Source: Leptolinea tardivitalis
Lineage (GTDB): Bacteria > Chloroflexota > Anaerolineae > Anaerolineales > Anaerolineaceae
Assembly: GCF_001050275.1 (NCBI RefSeq)
Contig: NZ_BBYA01000014.1
Location: 1-64,000, forward strand
Length of the DNA: 64,000 bases
Direction: 5' to 3'
Position numbers and translations under genes: made by a program. Positions 24,401 to 33,790 of the stretch are shown here, in pieces. Each line of letters starts with the position of its first letter. The stretch's first letter is position 1. Under the pieces are notes generated by a model. The model had not been told where the DNA came from. It saw nothing but the letters and a program-made list of their open reading frames with translations, and ran no database searches.

Positions 24401-25873
24401 ATGAAAGTAGAACTGCGGAGTATCCATAAGTATTTTGGTCCCGTTCACGCAAATAACAATATTTCATTGACGATACTACCAGGTACGATACAGGGTATAG
24501 TTGGTGAGAATGGTGCCGGAAAAAGTACACTGATGAAAATCCTTTCCGGATTTATTCAGGCCGATGAAGGCGAAATTTTGCTGGATGACCAGGTGATTAC
24601 GATTCACTCTCCTTCGGATGCGCTGAAACGCGGAATCGGAATGCTCCATCAGGACCCGCTTGATTTTCCGCCAATGAAGGTGATTGATAATCTTCTTATA
24701 GGCCAGGAAGGCGGACTTTTTCCAAATAAGCGCAAGGTAGCCGCTGATATTAAGAAACTGGCCAATCAATTCGGTTTTTCTATTGATACAGAAGCCTATG
24801 TCGAAGGATTGACTGTGGGAGAACGCCAGCAATTAGAGATCATCAGGCTTCTCTGGATGGGAGCCAGAATTCTAATTCTGGATGAACCCACAACGGGTAT
24901 ATCAGCTTCTCAAAAAGAAAAATTATTCGAAACACTAACACGATTGGCATCAGAAGGAATGATCGTGATTTTTGTTTCTCATAAGTTGGAAGAAATCGAG
25001 ACACTCTGTCACAGGGCGGCGGTATTCCGAGGAGGTTTGCTGGTCGGAGAAGCCATACAACCGTACCATACAGATGATCTTGTTCGATTAATGTTTGGCA
25101 AGCCCATGGAATTGGGCAGCAGATTGGGCTGCCATAGTGAAGAGAATGTGGTAGAGATACATAACCTCGAAATTGAAGATCCCCGGCTGCATATACGTGA
25201 TGTTGATCTTGATGTAAAAGCTGGTGAAGTGATCGGTTTGGCGGGTATGGAAGGCAGCGGACAACGGTTATTCTTGCGCGCTTTGGGTGGATTATTGGCG
25301 ACGACCGGACGTACAAAACTGCTTGTAAAGGGGCATGACCTTACTCACGAGCCATACTCTTCCTACCTGAAAACTGGAGTAGCCTATGTTCCAGCAGATC
25401 GTATGGAAGAAGGATTAATACCCGGACTTACATTAAAAGAGCACTTCATATTGACAGGCGACACAAAAAAGTTATTTATTGATCAAGAAGAATCTTTACA
25501 TCGTACAAAAGTAAAGATCAGTGAATTCAATATCAAGGGAAGACCAGATAGCTATGTTGAGGAATTATCCGGCGGCAACCAGCAACGCGCCCTTCTGGCT
25601 TTATTGAATGAACCGCTTAGCCTGGTATTGCTGGAACACCCATCACGAGGGTTGGATCTTGAATCAACCATCTGGTTATGGGAAAAGCTGAAAGAAAGAT
25701 GCAAGACCGGAACAGCGGTGATATTCATTTCCTCTGATCTTGAACAAATTCTTCACTACAGTGACCGGATTCTGGTATTTTTTGGTGGAAAAGTATCTAA
25801 ACCGATGCTTGCCGCAGAAACAAACGTCGATCAACTTGGTCAATTGATTGGCGGAAAAGGCTTTGTGAACTAA
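24401..25873 (+). CDS. Nucleoside ABC transporter ATPase, two nucleotide-binding domains (NupA/YufO-like)
   Basis: A 490-residue tandem ATPase of the sugar/nucleoside (CUT2-like) type. The first half has Walker A GENGAGKST, Walker B LILDEPTTG and the switch His in FVSHKLEEI. The signature LTVGERQQLEI replaces LSGGQ, as common in this family. The second half has a changed Walker A (GMEGSGQR), signature LSGGNQQR and LVLLEHPSRGLD. The second site is therefore probably non-hydrolytic. It follows the BMP lipoprotein gene and precedes two permease genes, matching bmpA-nupABC order. Confidence 0.92.
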   Translation: MKVELRSIHKYFGPVHANNNISLTILPGTIQGIVGENGAGKSTLMKILSGFIQADEGEILLDDQVITIHSPSDALKRGIGMLHQDPLDFPPMKVIDNLLIGQEGGLFPNKRKVAADIKKLANQFGFSIDTEAYVEGLTVGERQQLEIIRLLWMGARILILDEPTTGISASQKEKLFETLTRLASEGMIVIFVSHKLEEIETLCHRAAVFRGGLLVGEAIQPYHTDDLVRLMFGKPMELGSRLGCHSEENVVEIHNLEIEDPRLHIRDVDLDVKAGEVIGLAGMEGSGQRLFLRALGGLLATTGRTKLLVKGHDLTHEPYSSYLKTGVAYVPADRMEEGLIPGLTLKEHFILTGDTKKLFIDQEESLHRTKVKISEFNIKGRPDSYVEELSGGNQQRALLALLNEPLSLVLLEHPSRGLDLESTIWLWEKLKERCKTGTAVIFISSDLEQILHYSDRILVFFGGKVSKPMLAAETNVDQLGQLIGGKGFVN

Positions 25874-25885
25874 GGAGATTCTCCA

Positions 25886-26926
25886 TTGAAAAGCGGATCA
25901 CGTTGGTATCGATTTGGAATTCAGGTAGCCGCGGTTGTTCTGGCTTTGGTTTTTACGTCTATCATTTTGCTCATTGCAAAAGCCCAACCGCTGGAAGCTT
26001 ACAAAAACATCCTTGTGGGATCTTTTAGCTCCATAGAAGCGATCACAAATGTTATTGTGGTATGGATTCCATTGCTGTTAGCCTCTGCAGGAGCCCTCGT
26101 CACTTTTACTGCCGGCTTGTGGAATATCGGTATTGAAGGCCAGATTACACTTGGAGCTATTTCAACCACACTGGTACTTCGTTTATTGCAGCATTCCGAT
26201 GTTTCTCCGGCAATCATTATTTTCCTGGCTGTATTAAGTGGATTTATTGGTGGAGCTTTGTGGGCGGCATTAGCCGGGGCACTGAAAACCTATGGTGGTG
26301 TTAATGAGATTTTTGGTGGATTGGGTTTGAATTTTGTTGCCACAGCCATGACTATCTGGCTGATATTTGGACCGTGGAAGCGTCCAGGTATCGGTTCCAT
26401 GAGTGGAACGGAACCATTTGCTAATACACTCTGGCTGCCTACCATCCCCGGACTTCGATTAAGTTGGTGGTCACTTCTTATTGGAATTCTTGCACTTGTG
26501 CTTGTATATGTTTTGTTGTCCAATACCCACTTTGGATTGAAATTAAAGGCTGTTGGAAAAAATCGAAAAGCGGCTTCCGTTTTTGGGATACCTACTTCAA
26601 ATTTCATGATGTCTGCCTTCTTAATTTGTGGAGGATTGGCAGGACTAGCCGGAGCATTACAGGTTCTAGCGGTATATCACAGGTTAATACCTTCCATTTC
26701 CTCCGGATATGGGTACCTTGGGTTGATGGTGGGAATGTTGATTAATTATCAGGCTATTTGGGCAGCTCCAGTCGCTTTCTTTTTTGCTGCCCTAAACTTT
26801 GGAAGTATTCAATTACCCATTGTCATGAAATTAGATTCATCTCTTTCCGGCGTATTACAGGGTGCGCTTGTCCTTTTTGTTTTGATGATGGACGGCGTAC
26901 GAAAACGCTTCGAGAAAAAGGCTTAG
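25886..26926 (+). CDS. Nucleoside ABC transporter permease 1 (NupB/YufP-like)
   Basis: A 346-residue permease of the BPD_transp_2 family with about nine membrane helices and the conserved GLWNIGIEGQITLGA near residues 76-90. The start is TTG at 25886 with AAGGAG about nine bases before it; no ATG gives a full-length protein. It follows the ATPase by 12 bp and is followed by the second permease after 9 bp, so the three are translated from one mRNA. Confidence 0.9.
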   Translation: MKSGSRWYRFGIQVAAVVLALVFTSIILLIAKAQPLEAYKNILVGSFSSIEAITNVIVVWIPLLLASAGALVTFTAGLWNIGIEGQITLGAISTTLVLRLLQHSDVSPAIIIFLAVLSGFIGGALWAALAGALKTYGGVNEIFGGLGLNFVATAMTIWLIFGPWKRPGIGSMSGTEPFANTLWLPTIPGLRLSWWSLLIGILALVLVYVLLSNTHFGLKLKAVGKNRKAASVFGIPTSNFMMSAFLICGGLAGLAGALQVLAVYHRLIPSISSGYGYLGLMVGMLINYQAIWAAPVAFFFAALNFGSIQLPIVMKLDSSLSGVLQGALVLFVLMMDGVRKRFEKKA

Positions 26927-26935
26927 GTCAGAATT

Positions 26936-27937
26936 ATGGAATTTAATCTCATTCTTGTTGGTCTGGCCGGTGTAATCGCCGCAGCTACTCCTATTGTTTT
27001 TGCCACCATTGGTGAAACCATAACGGAAAAAGCTGGTGTAACTAACTTGTCTGTCAATGGAACAATCATCCTCTCTGCAATGACTGGATTTGCTGTGGCA
27101 ACCAGCACTGACAATTTATGGTTAGGTTTTTTAGCTGGAGCTTTTGTTGGCGCTCTGGTAGCGGCGATTGTAGCTTTTTCAAGCATCACATTAAAACAAT
27201 CGCAGGTTGCAGTTGGTTTTGTTTTAACATTGATGTGTAGAGATCTGGCTTATTTTTTGGGTAATCCATTTATGGGATTATCAGGTCCCCGTGTTCCACC
27301 GGCTTTTGAAATTCCCTTACTTTCAAAAATTCCGATACTTGGAACCTTGTTTTTTAATCAAGACATTCTGGTCTATTTAAGTTTTTTACTGATCATTTTT
27401 GCGAATATTTATGTTTATAAAACTCGCCCCGGGCTCAGTTTGCAGGGTATTGGGGAAAGGCCGGCATCTGCGTATATCCGTGGAACAAATGTAAATAAAA
27501 TGCGGTATATCTATACTATCCTGGGGGGAGCACTGGTTGGAGTTGCCGGACCAATGTACTCCTTATCAGTGAAAGCTGGATGGAAGGGCACCATATCTGG
27601 ATTGGACGGAATTGGTTGGATCGTACTGGCTATCGTAATTTTCGGCGGATGGAACCCATTACGTGGAAGTCTGGGAGCCTATCTATTTGCTTTTCTGCAA
27701 TGGTTAGGATTGGTGTTGCAAACCAGCCTCCCGGGAATTCCCAGCCAGGTTTTACAGGTTGCTCCTTTTCCATTAATGATTCTTACTCTACTTTTAGTCA
27801 ATATTGGAAACGCTGAATGGGTTGATCGAACGATAATGGGATTACCGGAAAATGTGCGGCCTGCAATCAGCCGGTTACTCCGTTCCATGAAGACCAATCC
27901 ACCTTCATCTCTGGGTGTACCATTTGAAAATGAATAG
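26936..27937 (+). CDS. Nucleoside ABC transporter permease 2 (NupC/YufQ-like)
   Basis: A 333-residue BPD_transp_2 permease with about nine helices and the family motif ATIGETITEKAGVTNLSVNGTIILSA (around residues 22-47), the equivalent of the NIGIEGQ segment of its partner. It completes the importer. An AGGT lies upstream of the ATG. About 70 bp after its stop come a TATAAT, the repeated operator motif and the gene for a PLP enzyme. Confidence 0.9.
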   Translation: MEFNLILVGLAGVIAAATPIVFATIGETITEKAGVTNLSVNGTIILSAMTGFAVATSTDNLWLGFLAGAFVGALVAAIVAFSSITLKQSQVAVGFVLTLMCRDLAYFLGNPFMGLSGPRVPPAFEIPLLSKIPILGTLFFNQDILVYLSFLLIIFANIYVYKTRPGLSLQGIGERPASAYIRGTNVNKMRYIYTILGGALVGVAGPMYSLSVKAGWKGTISGLDGIGWIVLAIVIFGGWNPLRGSLGAYLFAFLQWLGLVLQTSLPGIPSQVLQVAPFPLMILTLLLVNIGNAEWVDRTIMGLPENVRPAISRLLRSMKTNPPSSLGVPFENE

Positions 27938-27954
27938 AAGTATACAATTCGATG

Positions 27955-27960
27955 TATAAT
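27955..27960 (+). promoter_or_regulatory. -10 element before the threonine-synthase-like gene
   Basis: TATAAT 45 bases before the ATG; no clear -35. The operator-like repeat lies just downstream of it. Confidence 0.4.
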
Positions 27961-27978
27961 GAATTGGTGAAAAGATAA

Positions 27979-27997
27979 GACATCAGACATCAGACAG
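27979..27997 (+). promoter_or_regulatory. Second copy of the GntR operator-like motif
   Basis: GACATCA occurs twice in a row (27979-27985, 27986-27992), followed by GACAG. The 13-mer TCAGACATCAGAC (27983-27995) matches 12 of 13 bases of the palindrome in front of the GntR gene (12388-12400). It sits between a TATAAT and the Shine-Dalgarno AGGTGA, a good place for repression. Confidence 0.55.
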
Positions 27998-28004
27998 GTG
28001 AAAG

Positions 28005-29252
28005 ATGAAAGAATTCTTGGGATATCGTTGTTCTTTGTGTGGAACAGAATACACTGCAGAGCAACTTACTTATACATGCCCTAAAGATGGCGGAAATCTG
28101 GATGTTATTCTCGATTATGATGAAATCAAGAAAAAATACCAGATTGAAGATATTATCTCAAGGGATGATCCTTCATTATGGCGATACCTTCCACTTCTAC
28201 CAGTAAAGGATCCTGGAGGAGAAGGAACTCCACTGCGCATGGCGGGGGGAACTCCTGTATATTCCCCCCCATTATTAAAGAAAAAACTGGGTCTGAAAAA
28301 TTTGTGGATTAAAGATGAAGGTCGAAATCCATCTGCGTCATTTAAAGATAGAGCCAGTTCAGTTGTGGTGGCACGGGCCAGGGAAATCAAATCTGAAGTC
28401 GTAGTAACAGCTTCAACGGGAAATGCCGGTGCGGCTTTGGCATGCATGTCAGCAGCTGTTGGGCAAAAATCGGTAATTTTCGCTCCAAGAACAGCTCCTG
28501 CCGCCAAGGTGGCGCAATTAATTGTTTTTGGCGCACAGGTTATTCTCGTTGATGGAAATTATGATTCAGCCTTTGATCTAACCATAGAAGCCTCCCAGGA
28601 ATTTGGGTGGTATTGCCGTAACACAGGTTACAACCCATTCACTGCAGAGGGGAAGAAAACCGGCGGTTTTGAAATATGGGAGCAAGTTCTCTTAAAGTTG
28701 GACGAAGATTCTTGCCCGGCCTGCATTTTTGTGTCTGTTGGTGATGGAAATATTATTTCGGGTATTCATAAAGGTCTAAAAGACCTGCAAAGATTGGGTT
28801 GGTTAAGACAAATGCCTCGGATTTTTGGAATTCAATCTGAAAAATCTGCGGCAATAGCCAATACATTCTTTGCCGGAAATGAAATAATCGTTCCTATTTC
28901 GGCAACAACAATCGCCGATAGTATCAGTGTTGATCTACCGCGTGATGGCGTCCGGGCTGTTAGAGCGGCAAGAGAAACAGGTGGTGCTTATATTACTGTT
29001 TCTGATGAAGAGATCATAACAGGAATTGCAGAACTGGGAAAAGTTGGGATATTTGCTGAGCCTGCCGGTTCTACTGCATATGCCGGTTTGGTGAAAGCTA
29101 TCGAAACAAAATTAATCAATGAAAATGACCCTGTCGTAGTCATTAATACCGGCAATGGCCTAAAGGATATCAAATCGGCTATGCAGGCTGTAAATCCCGC
29201 TCCCGTAATAGAACCTACAATGAAAGCCCTGATGAAACATCTGGGAAAATAG
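28005..29252 (+). CDS. Threonine-synthase-like PLP-dependent enzyme
   Basis: A 415-residue fold-type II PLP enzyme. The PLP lysine is Lys114 in [12 protein letters not shown], the substrate-side Asn lies in [12 protein letters not shown] (about 138-149), and the phosphate-binding glycine-rich loop is [10 protein letters not shown] (about 247-256). The N-terminus has a remnant zinc-ribbon pattern, CSLC at 9-12 and C25, with the fourth Cys replaced. It resembles threonine synthase. However, no homoserine pathway genes are nearby and the neighbours are a nucleoside importer and a dihydropyrimidinase, so an ammonia-lyase role on a purine-derived amino acid is possible. It has a good AGGTGA Shine-Dalgarno. 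Confidence 0.78.
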   Translation: MKEFLGYRCSLCGTEYTAEQLTYTCPKDGGNLDVILDYDEIKKKYQIEDIISRDDPSLWRYLPLLPVKDPGGEGTPLRMAGGTPVYSPPLLKKKLGLKNLWIKDEGRNPSASFKDRASSVVVARAREIKSEVVVTASTGNAGAALACMSAAVGQKSVIFAPRTAPAAKVAQLIVFGAQVILVDGNYDSAFDLTIEASQEFGWYCRNTGYNPFTAEGKKTGGFEIWEQVLLKLDEDSCPACIFVSVGDGNIISGIHKGLKDLQRLGWLRQMPRIFGIQSEKSAAIANTFFAGNEIIVPISATTIADSISVDLPRDGVRAVRAARETGGAYITVSDEEIITGIAELGKVGIFAEPAGSTAYAGLVKAIETKLINENDPVVVINTGNGLKDIKSAMQAVNPAPVIEPTMKALMKHLGK

Positions 29253-29275
29253 GAGATAGAAGGGATTACAACGTC

Positions 29276-30220
29276 ATGCCAAACAAACCAGAATTCTCAA
29301 TTATTGTTCCTGTCTACAATGAAAAAGATTGTATTCAGGAAATGTACCGGCGAGTTTCTGAGGTGATGAATTCAACCGGTCAAACCTGGGAATTGATTGT
29401 GGTTGATGACGGATCAATGGACGGCTCCACTGAACAGATTCGGGAATTAGGTGAACGAGACAAAAAAGTAAAACCAATTATATTTGCCCGGAATTTTGGA
29501 CACCAAATAGCCGTCACAGCAGGATTGGATTATTCTGAAGGTAAGGCTGTCGTTATTATTGATGCTGACCTTCAAGATCCACCGGAGGTCATTCTTCCGT
29601 TGATTGAAAAATGGCGGGAAGGATACCAGGTGGTTTATGCTGTTCGTGGAGAACGTGAAGGGGAAAGCTGGTTTAAGACCTTTACCGCTTCCTTTTTTTA
29701 TCGCCTGATTCATAAAATTACCGATGTGAATATTCCGTTGGATACGGGTGATTTCCGGTTGATGGACCGGAGAGTTGTGGATGTACTGAATTCAATGCAT
29801 GAGCGGCATCGTTTCTTGAGGGGAATGTCTGCCTGGGTTGGCTTCAAGTCAATTGGTGTGACATATAAAAGGGCTGCGAGATTTGCTGGTGAAACAAAAT
29901 ATCCTTTGAAAAAGATGCTTTTGCTGGCATTGAATGCAATCACCGGCTTCTCCTATTTTCCTTTGCAGCTTGCCACCTATGTAGGTTTCGTTGCTGCAGG
30001 AATCAGCATTATTGCCATACCAATCGTTATCATAATGCGTATAGCAGGATCACAAGCATTTTTCGGACAGGCTTCCACACTTCTTGCGGTTTTGTTCCTT
30101 GGCGGTGTTCAACTTATCTGCCTGGGTATCTTGGGTGAATATATTGGCCGGATCTATGATGAAGTAAAAGGTCGGCCGTTATATATTGTGAGTGAAGCAC
30201 CAGAAAAACCATCTAAATAA
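29276..30220 (+). CDS. Polyprenyl-phosphate glycosyltransferase (GtrB/DPM1-like)
   Basis: A 314-residue GT2 enzyme that probably moves a sugar from a nucleotide onto a polyprenyl phosphate. [24 protein letters not shown], the DxD in [12 protein letters not shown] (about 96-107), [13 protein letters not shown] and the RGMSAWVGF segment are those of the GtrB/DPM group. Two C-terminal membrane helices (about 230-290) anchor it, and [18 protein letters not shown] closes the protein as usual. It lies between two PLP-enzyme genes with short gaps, though its function seems unrelated. Confidence 0.9.
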   Translation: MPNKPEFSIIVPVYNEKDCIQEMYRRVSEVMNSTGQTWELIVVDDGSMDGSTEQIRELGERDKKVKPIIFARNFGHQIAVTAGLDYSEGKAVVIIDADLQDPPEVILPLIEKWREGYQVVYAVRGEREGESWFKTFTASFFYRLIHKITDVNIPLDTGDFRLMDRRVVDVLNSMHERHRFLRGMSAWVGFKSIGVTYKRAARFAGETKYPLKKMLLLALNAITGFSYFPLQLATYVGFVAAGISIIAIPIVIIMRIAGSQAFFGQASTLLAVLFLGGVQLICLGILGEYIGRIYDEVKGRPLYIVSEAPEKPSK

Positions 30221-30240
30221 CCTATTTCAGGAGAAAAAAG

Positions 30241-31707
30241 ATGACAAAAATTGATCTGACTATGCATCCTGACCGGCTTGAACGAGCTGTCAAACGGGCC
30301 AGGGAGCGGAATATCATTATTCCTACTTATGCGCAGATGAAAAATCCGGCTTTAATTCCAGACAAAGTAAAAACCGGACTAAAAAACATTGGATTATGGG
30401 ATGTTTCACCAGAAAACCTGTTCCGAATCACCTGGCATAACGAACCAGTTGCCAAGGGTGGAGCTTTTGGTGGAGTAAATTACATAGAATTACCCTCCAG
30501 CCTTACTGGCACAAAAGCCAGAGTAATTGCATTGGTAGGAAAATGGTTCCCAACAGGCGCTCATAAAGTGGGTGCTGCTTTTGGCTGCCTGGTTCCCCGG
30601 CTTGTGACAGGCCAATTTGACCCAACCACCCAAAAAGCCGTATGGCCTTCGACAGGAAATTATTGCCGTGGTGGTGCCTATGATTCAGCCTTGTTAGCCT
30701 GCCAATCCATAGCTATTCTTCCAGAAGGAATGAGCAAGGAAAGGTTTGAATGGTTGAAAAAAATTGCCGGTGAAACGATTGCAACTCCTGGCAGCGAATC
30801 GAATGTCAAAGAAATATTCGATAAATGCTGGGAATTGCGAAAATCCGGTCAGGATTTGATGATTTTCAATCAATTTGAAGAGTTTGGGAACTATCTATGG
30901 CATTATGAAATCACCGGTCACGCCATGGAAGAAGTCATAAAAAAGGAATTACGCAAAGGTGGTCGTTTCGGTGGTGTAGCCCTTACAACTGGATCTGCTG
31001 GAACCATTGCCTGTGGCGATTACCTGAAACAGGCATTTCCTAACAGCCAGATCATCGCCAGTGAAGCTCTTCAATGTCCCACACTTTTGATGAACGGATT
31101 TGGTTCTCACCGGATCGAAGGAATAGGCGACAAGCATGTGCCATGGATTCATAATGTGAAAAATACGGATGTCGTTGTAGCGATTGACGATAATGCCGTA
31201 GTCAATATTATGCGTTTATTCAACGAGCCGGTGGGACGTGCCTACTTAAAAAAACAGGGAATTCCTGAAAAAATCGTAAATCAACTTGATTTGCTGGGAT
31301 TTTCTGGAATTGCCAATTGTCTATCCGCTATAAAATTCGCTAAATATGAAGGATTGGGCGAAGAAGATATCGTCATCACCGTATTAACTGACTCTATGGA
31401 ATTGTACGGCAGCCGGATTTCAGAATATCGGCAGGCATTTGGTGAATTCACCGAGAATGATGCGGCTGCTACATTCGATCATTACTTGAAGGGTATTTCC
31501 TCTGATTACCTGCTTGACCTGACTACAATGGACCGCAAACGCATCCATAATCTGAAGTACTATACCTGGGTAGAGCAACAGGGAAAAACTTTCGAAGAGA
31601 TCAATGCCCAGTGGGATGATGATCATTACTGGACTGATATCCAGAAACAAATTCCTGAAATAGATGCATTGATAAGTGAATTCAATGATCGCGTAGGACT
31701 TTTGTAA
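30241..31707 (+). CDS. PLP-dependent lyase-like enzyme of uncertain substrate
   Basis: A 488-residue fold-type II PLP protein. The likely Schiff-base lysine is Lys109 in FPTGAHKVGAAFG, the Asn loop is STGNYCRGGAYDSA (137-150), and the phosphate-binding loop is TTGSAGTIACGD (about 249-260). It resembles cysteine-synthase/tryptophan-synthase-beta proteins annotated only as PLP-dependent subunit beta. It is about 90 residues longer than E. coli YgeX (diaminopropionate ammonia-lyase) but could fill the same step, releasing ammonia from an amino acid left after ring opening. AGGAG precedes the ATG. A conserved protein of unknown role and the dihydropyrimidinase gene follow. Confidence 0.75.
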   Translation: MTKIDLTMHPDRLERAVKRARERNIIIPTYAQMKNPALIPDKVKTGLKNIGLWDVSPENLFRITWHNEPVAKGGAFGGVNYIELPSSLTGTKARVIALVGKWFPTGAHKVGAAFGCLVPRLVTGQFDPTTQKAVWPSTGNYCRGGAYDSALLACQSIAILPEGMSKERFEWLKKIAGETIATPGSESNVKEIFDKCWELRKSGQDLMIFNQFEEFGNYLWHYEITGHAMEEVIKKELRKGGRFGGVALTTGSAGTIACGDYLKQAFPNSQIIASEALQCPTLLMNGFGSHRIEGIGDKHVPWIHNVKNTDVVVAIDDNAVVNIMRLFNEPVGRAYLKKQGIPEKIVNQLDLLGFSGIANCLSAIKFAKYEGLGEEDIVITVLTDSMELYGSRISEYRQAFGEFTENDAAATFDHYLKGISSDYLLDLTTMDRKRIHNLKYYTWVEQQGKTFEEINAQWDDDHYWTDIQKQIPEIDALISEFNDRVGLL

Positions 31708-31752
31708 TTATCAAAACTACAGGAATTTGGTGTTCTCATTCGGAGCAACACA

Positions 31753-32370
31753 TTGCTGTCTGTCCCTGATGAAGCGTTAATGCTTGTTGGTATACTTCCG
31801 GATCAGAGAGATCTGGAGATAGCCCGTTTATTGGGATGGTATCGAATTCCATTAAAATCTGCACCAAAGGTAGTGGATGTTGATTATTTAGCTTTTTATC
31901 AAACCGGTGCTTTTGGTGCAGATCATCGATGGCAAATAGAATATATCTGCCCGGTTAATGGCCATGAATTGGTCACCCGGGCAGAATTGTTTCACGATGA
32001 GATGGACCATAAACGAGCCAATGAAGAATACTACAAACTGGCATTGGGACCGATTTCGTGTATAGATCATCCAATAAAAGCTGGTAACTGGAAACGAATA
32101 ACTTTTTTATATACAATTGGTGAATTATTTAACAATGCAGATACTGTAAATGATCTGGTGGTTAGATCTGATAAGAGACGTTTACTCTGGCAGAGTTTAA
32201 GGGAAAGAGCCATTTCAGATCAGTCATCATTTGAATCAGAAGAACCTTCCATGATTGATGACATGATTTTGCTTGAAACATTAATGCAATGGATAGATTT
32301 TCCAAAAAACCGGAAGAATAAATTGTACGATACAGATTTGTCTGGAGGACACCATGAAGAAAATAATTAA
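31753..32370 (+). CDS. Conserved protein of unknown function
   Basis: A 205-residue soluble protein. The N-terminal half is rich in conserved-looking motifs (IARLLGWYRIPLKSAPKV, DYLAFYQTGAFG, ELFHDEMDHKRANEEYYKLALG). Similar segments are known to me from other Chloroflexota proteins without an assigned role. No catalytic signature is recognised; the His/Asp-rich ELFHDEMDH could bind metal. The start is TTG at 31753 with GGAG seven bases upstream, and no better start exists. Its 3' end overlaps the dihydropyrimidinase start by 17 bases, so the two are tightly coupled. Confidence 0.6.
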   Translation: MLSVPDEALMLVGILPDQRDLEIARLLGWYRIPLKSAPKVVDVDYLAFYQTGAFGADHRWQIEYICPVNGHELVTRAELFHDEMDHKRANEEYYKLALGPISCIDHPIKAGNWKRITFLYTIGELFNNADTVNDLVVRSDKRRLLWQSLRERAISDQSSFESEEPSMIDDMILLETLMQWIDFPKNRKNKLYDTDLSGGHHEENN

Positions 32371-33772
32371 AGGTGGAACAATTATCACAGCCTCTGAAAC
32401 ATACCAGGCTGATGTTTTGATTGAAAATGAAATAATCCTACAAATTGGTAGAGAAATAACTGACAATGTAGATGAGGTATATGACGCTACCGGGAAATAT
32501 GTTTTACCAGGCGGGGTGGATGTTCACACACATTTTGCCTTACCTATGGCCGGTACGGTATCATCCGATGATCATTATACGGGACAAAAAGCAGCTGCCT
32601 TCGGGGGAACCACAACCACAATCGATTTTGTATCACAAGATTGTGAAACACTGACAGAGAGTGTGGAAGCATGGCATCAAAGAACAGATAATCTGGCAGT
32701 AACAGATTATTCGTTCCATATGAATATTACTCGATTCAATAAAGATATTGGTAAAGAGATTCCAAGTCTTGTAAAAAAAGGTATTACTACATTAAAAGTA
32801 TTTACAGCCTACAATAATCGACTTCGCCTTCAAGATGGAGAAATCCTTCAGGTTTTACGTATTGCCAAAAGTGCCGGTATGTTAACTATGCTCCATGCAG
32901 AGAATGGAGATGTAATTGATCTGCTTATAGAGGAAGCATTAGCCGCCGGGAATACGTCACCTGTTTGGCATGCCCGTACAAGACCCGCCTGGGGTGCCGT
33001 CGAAGCCAGTCTGCGCGGCTGTGCTTTGGCCGCCCAAGCAAGAGCTCCACTCTATATTGTCCACATGAATGCCGCAGGAGAAGTGGATCAATTGGAATAT
33101 GCTCGCAGCAAAGGATTGCCTGTAATGGGCGAAACTTGTCCTCAATATCTTTTCTTTACAGAGGAAAACCTTGATCAATCAGATGGAGCCAAATGGATTT
33201 GTTCTCCACCTATGCGTTCAAAAGAAGATAATTTAAGACTTTGGGAAGGTTTGGAAAAAGGAACAATAAAAGTTCTGTCTACAGATCATTGCCCATTTTT
33301 CTTTGAAGGAAATAGACCAATCATCTATGAAAATGAACCTGTAATGATCCCTGGAAAAGAACTTGGCAAAGATGATTTCACAAAAATTCCCAATGGTCTT
33401 CCCGGTGTCGGAGATCGGTTGCCAATACTCTGGACAGAAGGTGTTCAAAAGGGAAGAATCACTGCAAATGAATTTGTGGCGTTAAATTGTACGAATCCGG
33501 CGAAAATTTTTGGTTTGTATCCAAAAAAGGGTACTATACTGCCGGGCAGTGATGCTGATATTGCCATATGGGATCCAAATAAAAAAGTCATATATGGGGT
33601 AGGTGTGGCACAGCATCGGACAGATTATAATCTTTACGAAGGCTGGCGCTTGACCGGTTATCCAGAGAAGGTCTTTTCCAGAGGAAAATTGATCGTTGAT
33701 GGTAGCACCTGGTACGGCAAAAAGGGATCCGGAAAATTTCTCTACCGTAAGCCATTTGCTGAAATTCTTTAA
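32354..33772 (+). CDS. Dihydropyrimidinase / hydantoinase
   Basis: A 472-residue cyclic amidohydrolase. It hydrolyses amide bonds of dihydropyrimidines, hydantoins or similar cyclic ureides. The dinuclear metal site is complete: H58 and H60 (DVHTHF), the carbamylated Lys148 (LKVFTAY), H181 (HAENGD), H237 (YIVHMN) and D311 (STDHCPF). Similarity is to HydA/HyuA, the latter being part of the E. coli purine cluster. It overlaps the unknown gene before it by 17 bases and has GGAGG upstream of ATG. It probably opens the ring of a reduced pyrimidine or a purine-derived imidazolone/hydantoin. Confidence 0.92.
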   Translation: MKKIIKGGTIITASETYQADVLIENEIILQIGREITDNVDEVYDATGKYVLPGGVDVHTHFALPMAGTVSSDDHYTGQKAAAFGGTTTTIDFVSQDCETLTESVEAWHQRTDNLAVTDYSFHMNITRFNKDIGKEIPSLVKKGITTLKVFTAYNNRLRLQDGEILQVLRIAKSAGMLTMLHAENGDVIDLLIEEALAAGNTSPVWHARTRPAWGAVEASLRGCALAAQARAPLYIVHMNAAGEVDQLEYARSKGLPVMGETCPQYLFFTEENLDQSDGAKWICSPPMRSKEDNLRLWEGLEKGTIKVLSTDHCPFFFEGNRPIIYENEPVMIPGKELGKDDFTKIPNGLPGVGDRLPILWTEGVQKGRITANEFVALNCTNPAKIFGLYPKKGTILPGSDADIAIWDPNKKVIYGVGVAQHRTDYNLYEGWRLTGYPEKVFSRGKLIVDGSTWYGKKGSGKFLYRKPFAEIL

Positions 33773-33790
33773 AGCGACAGAATACAATCT

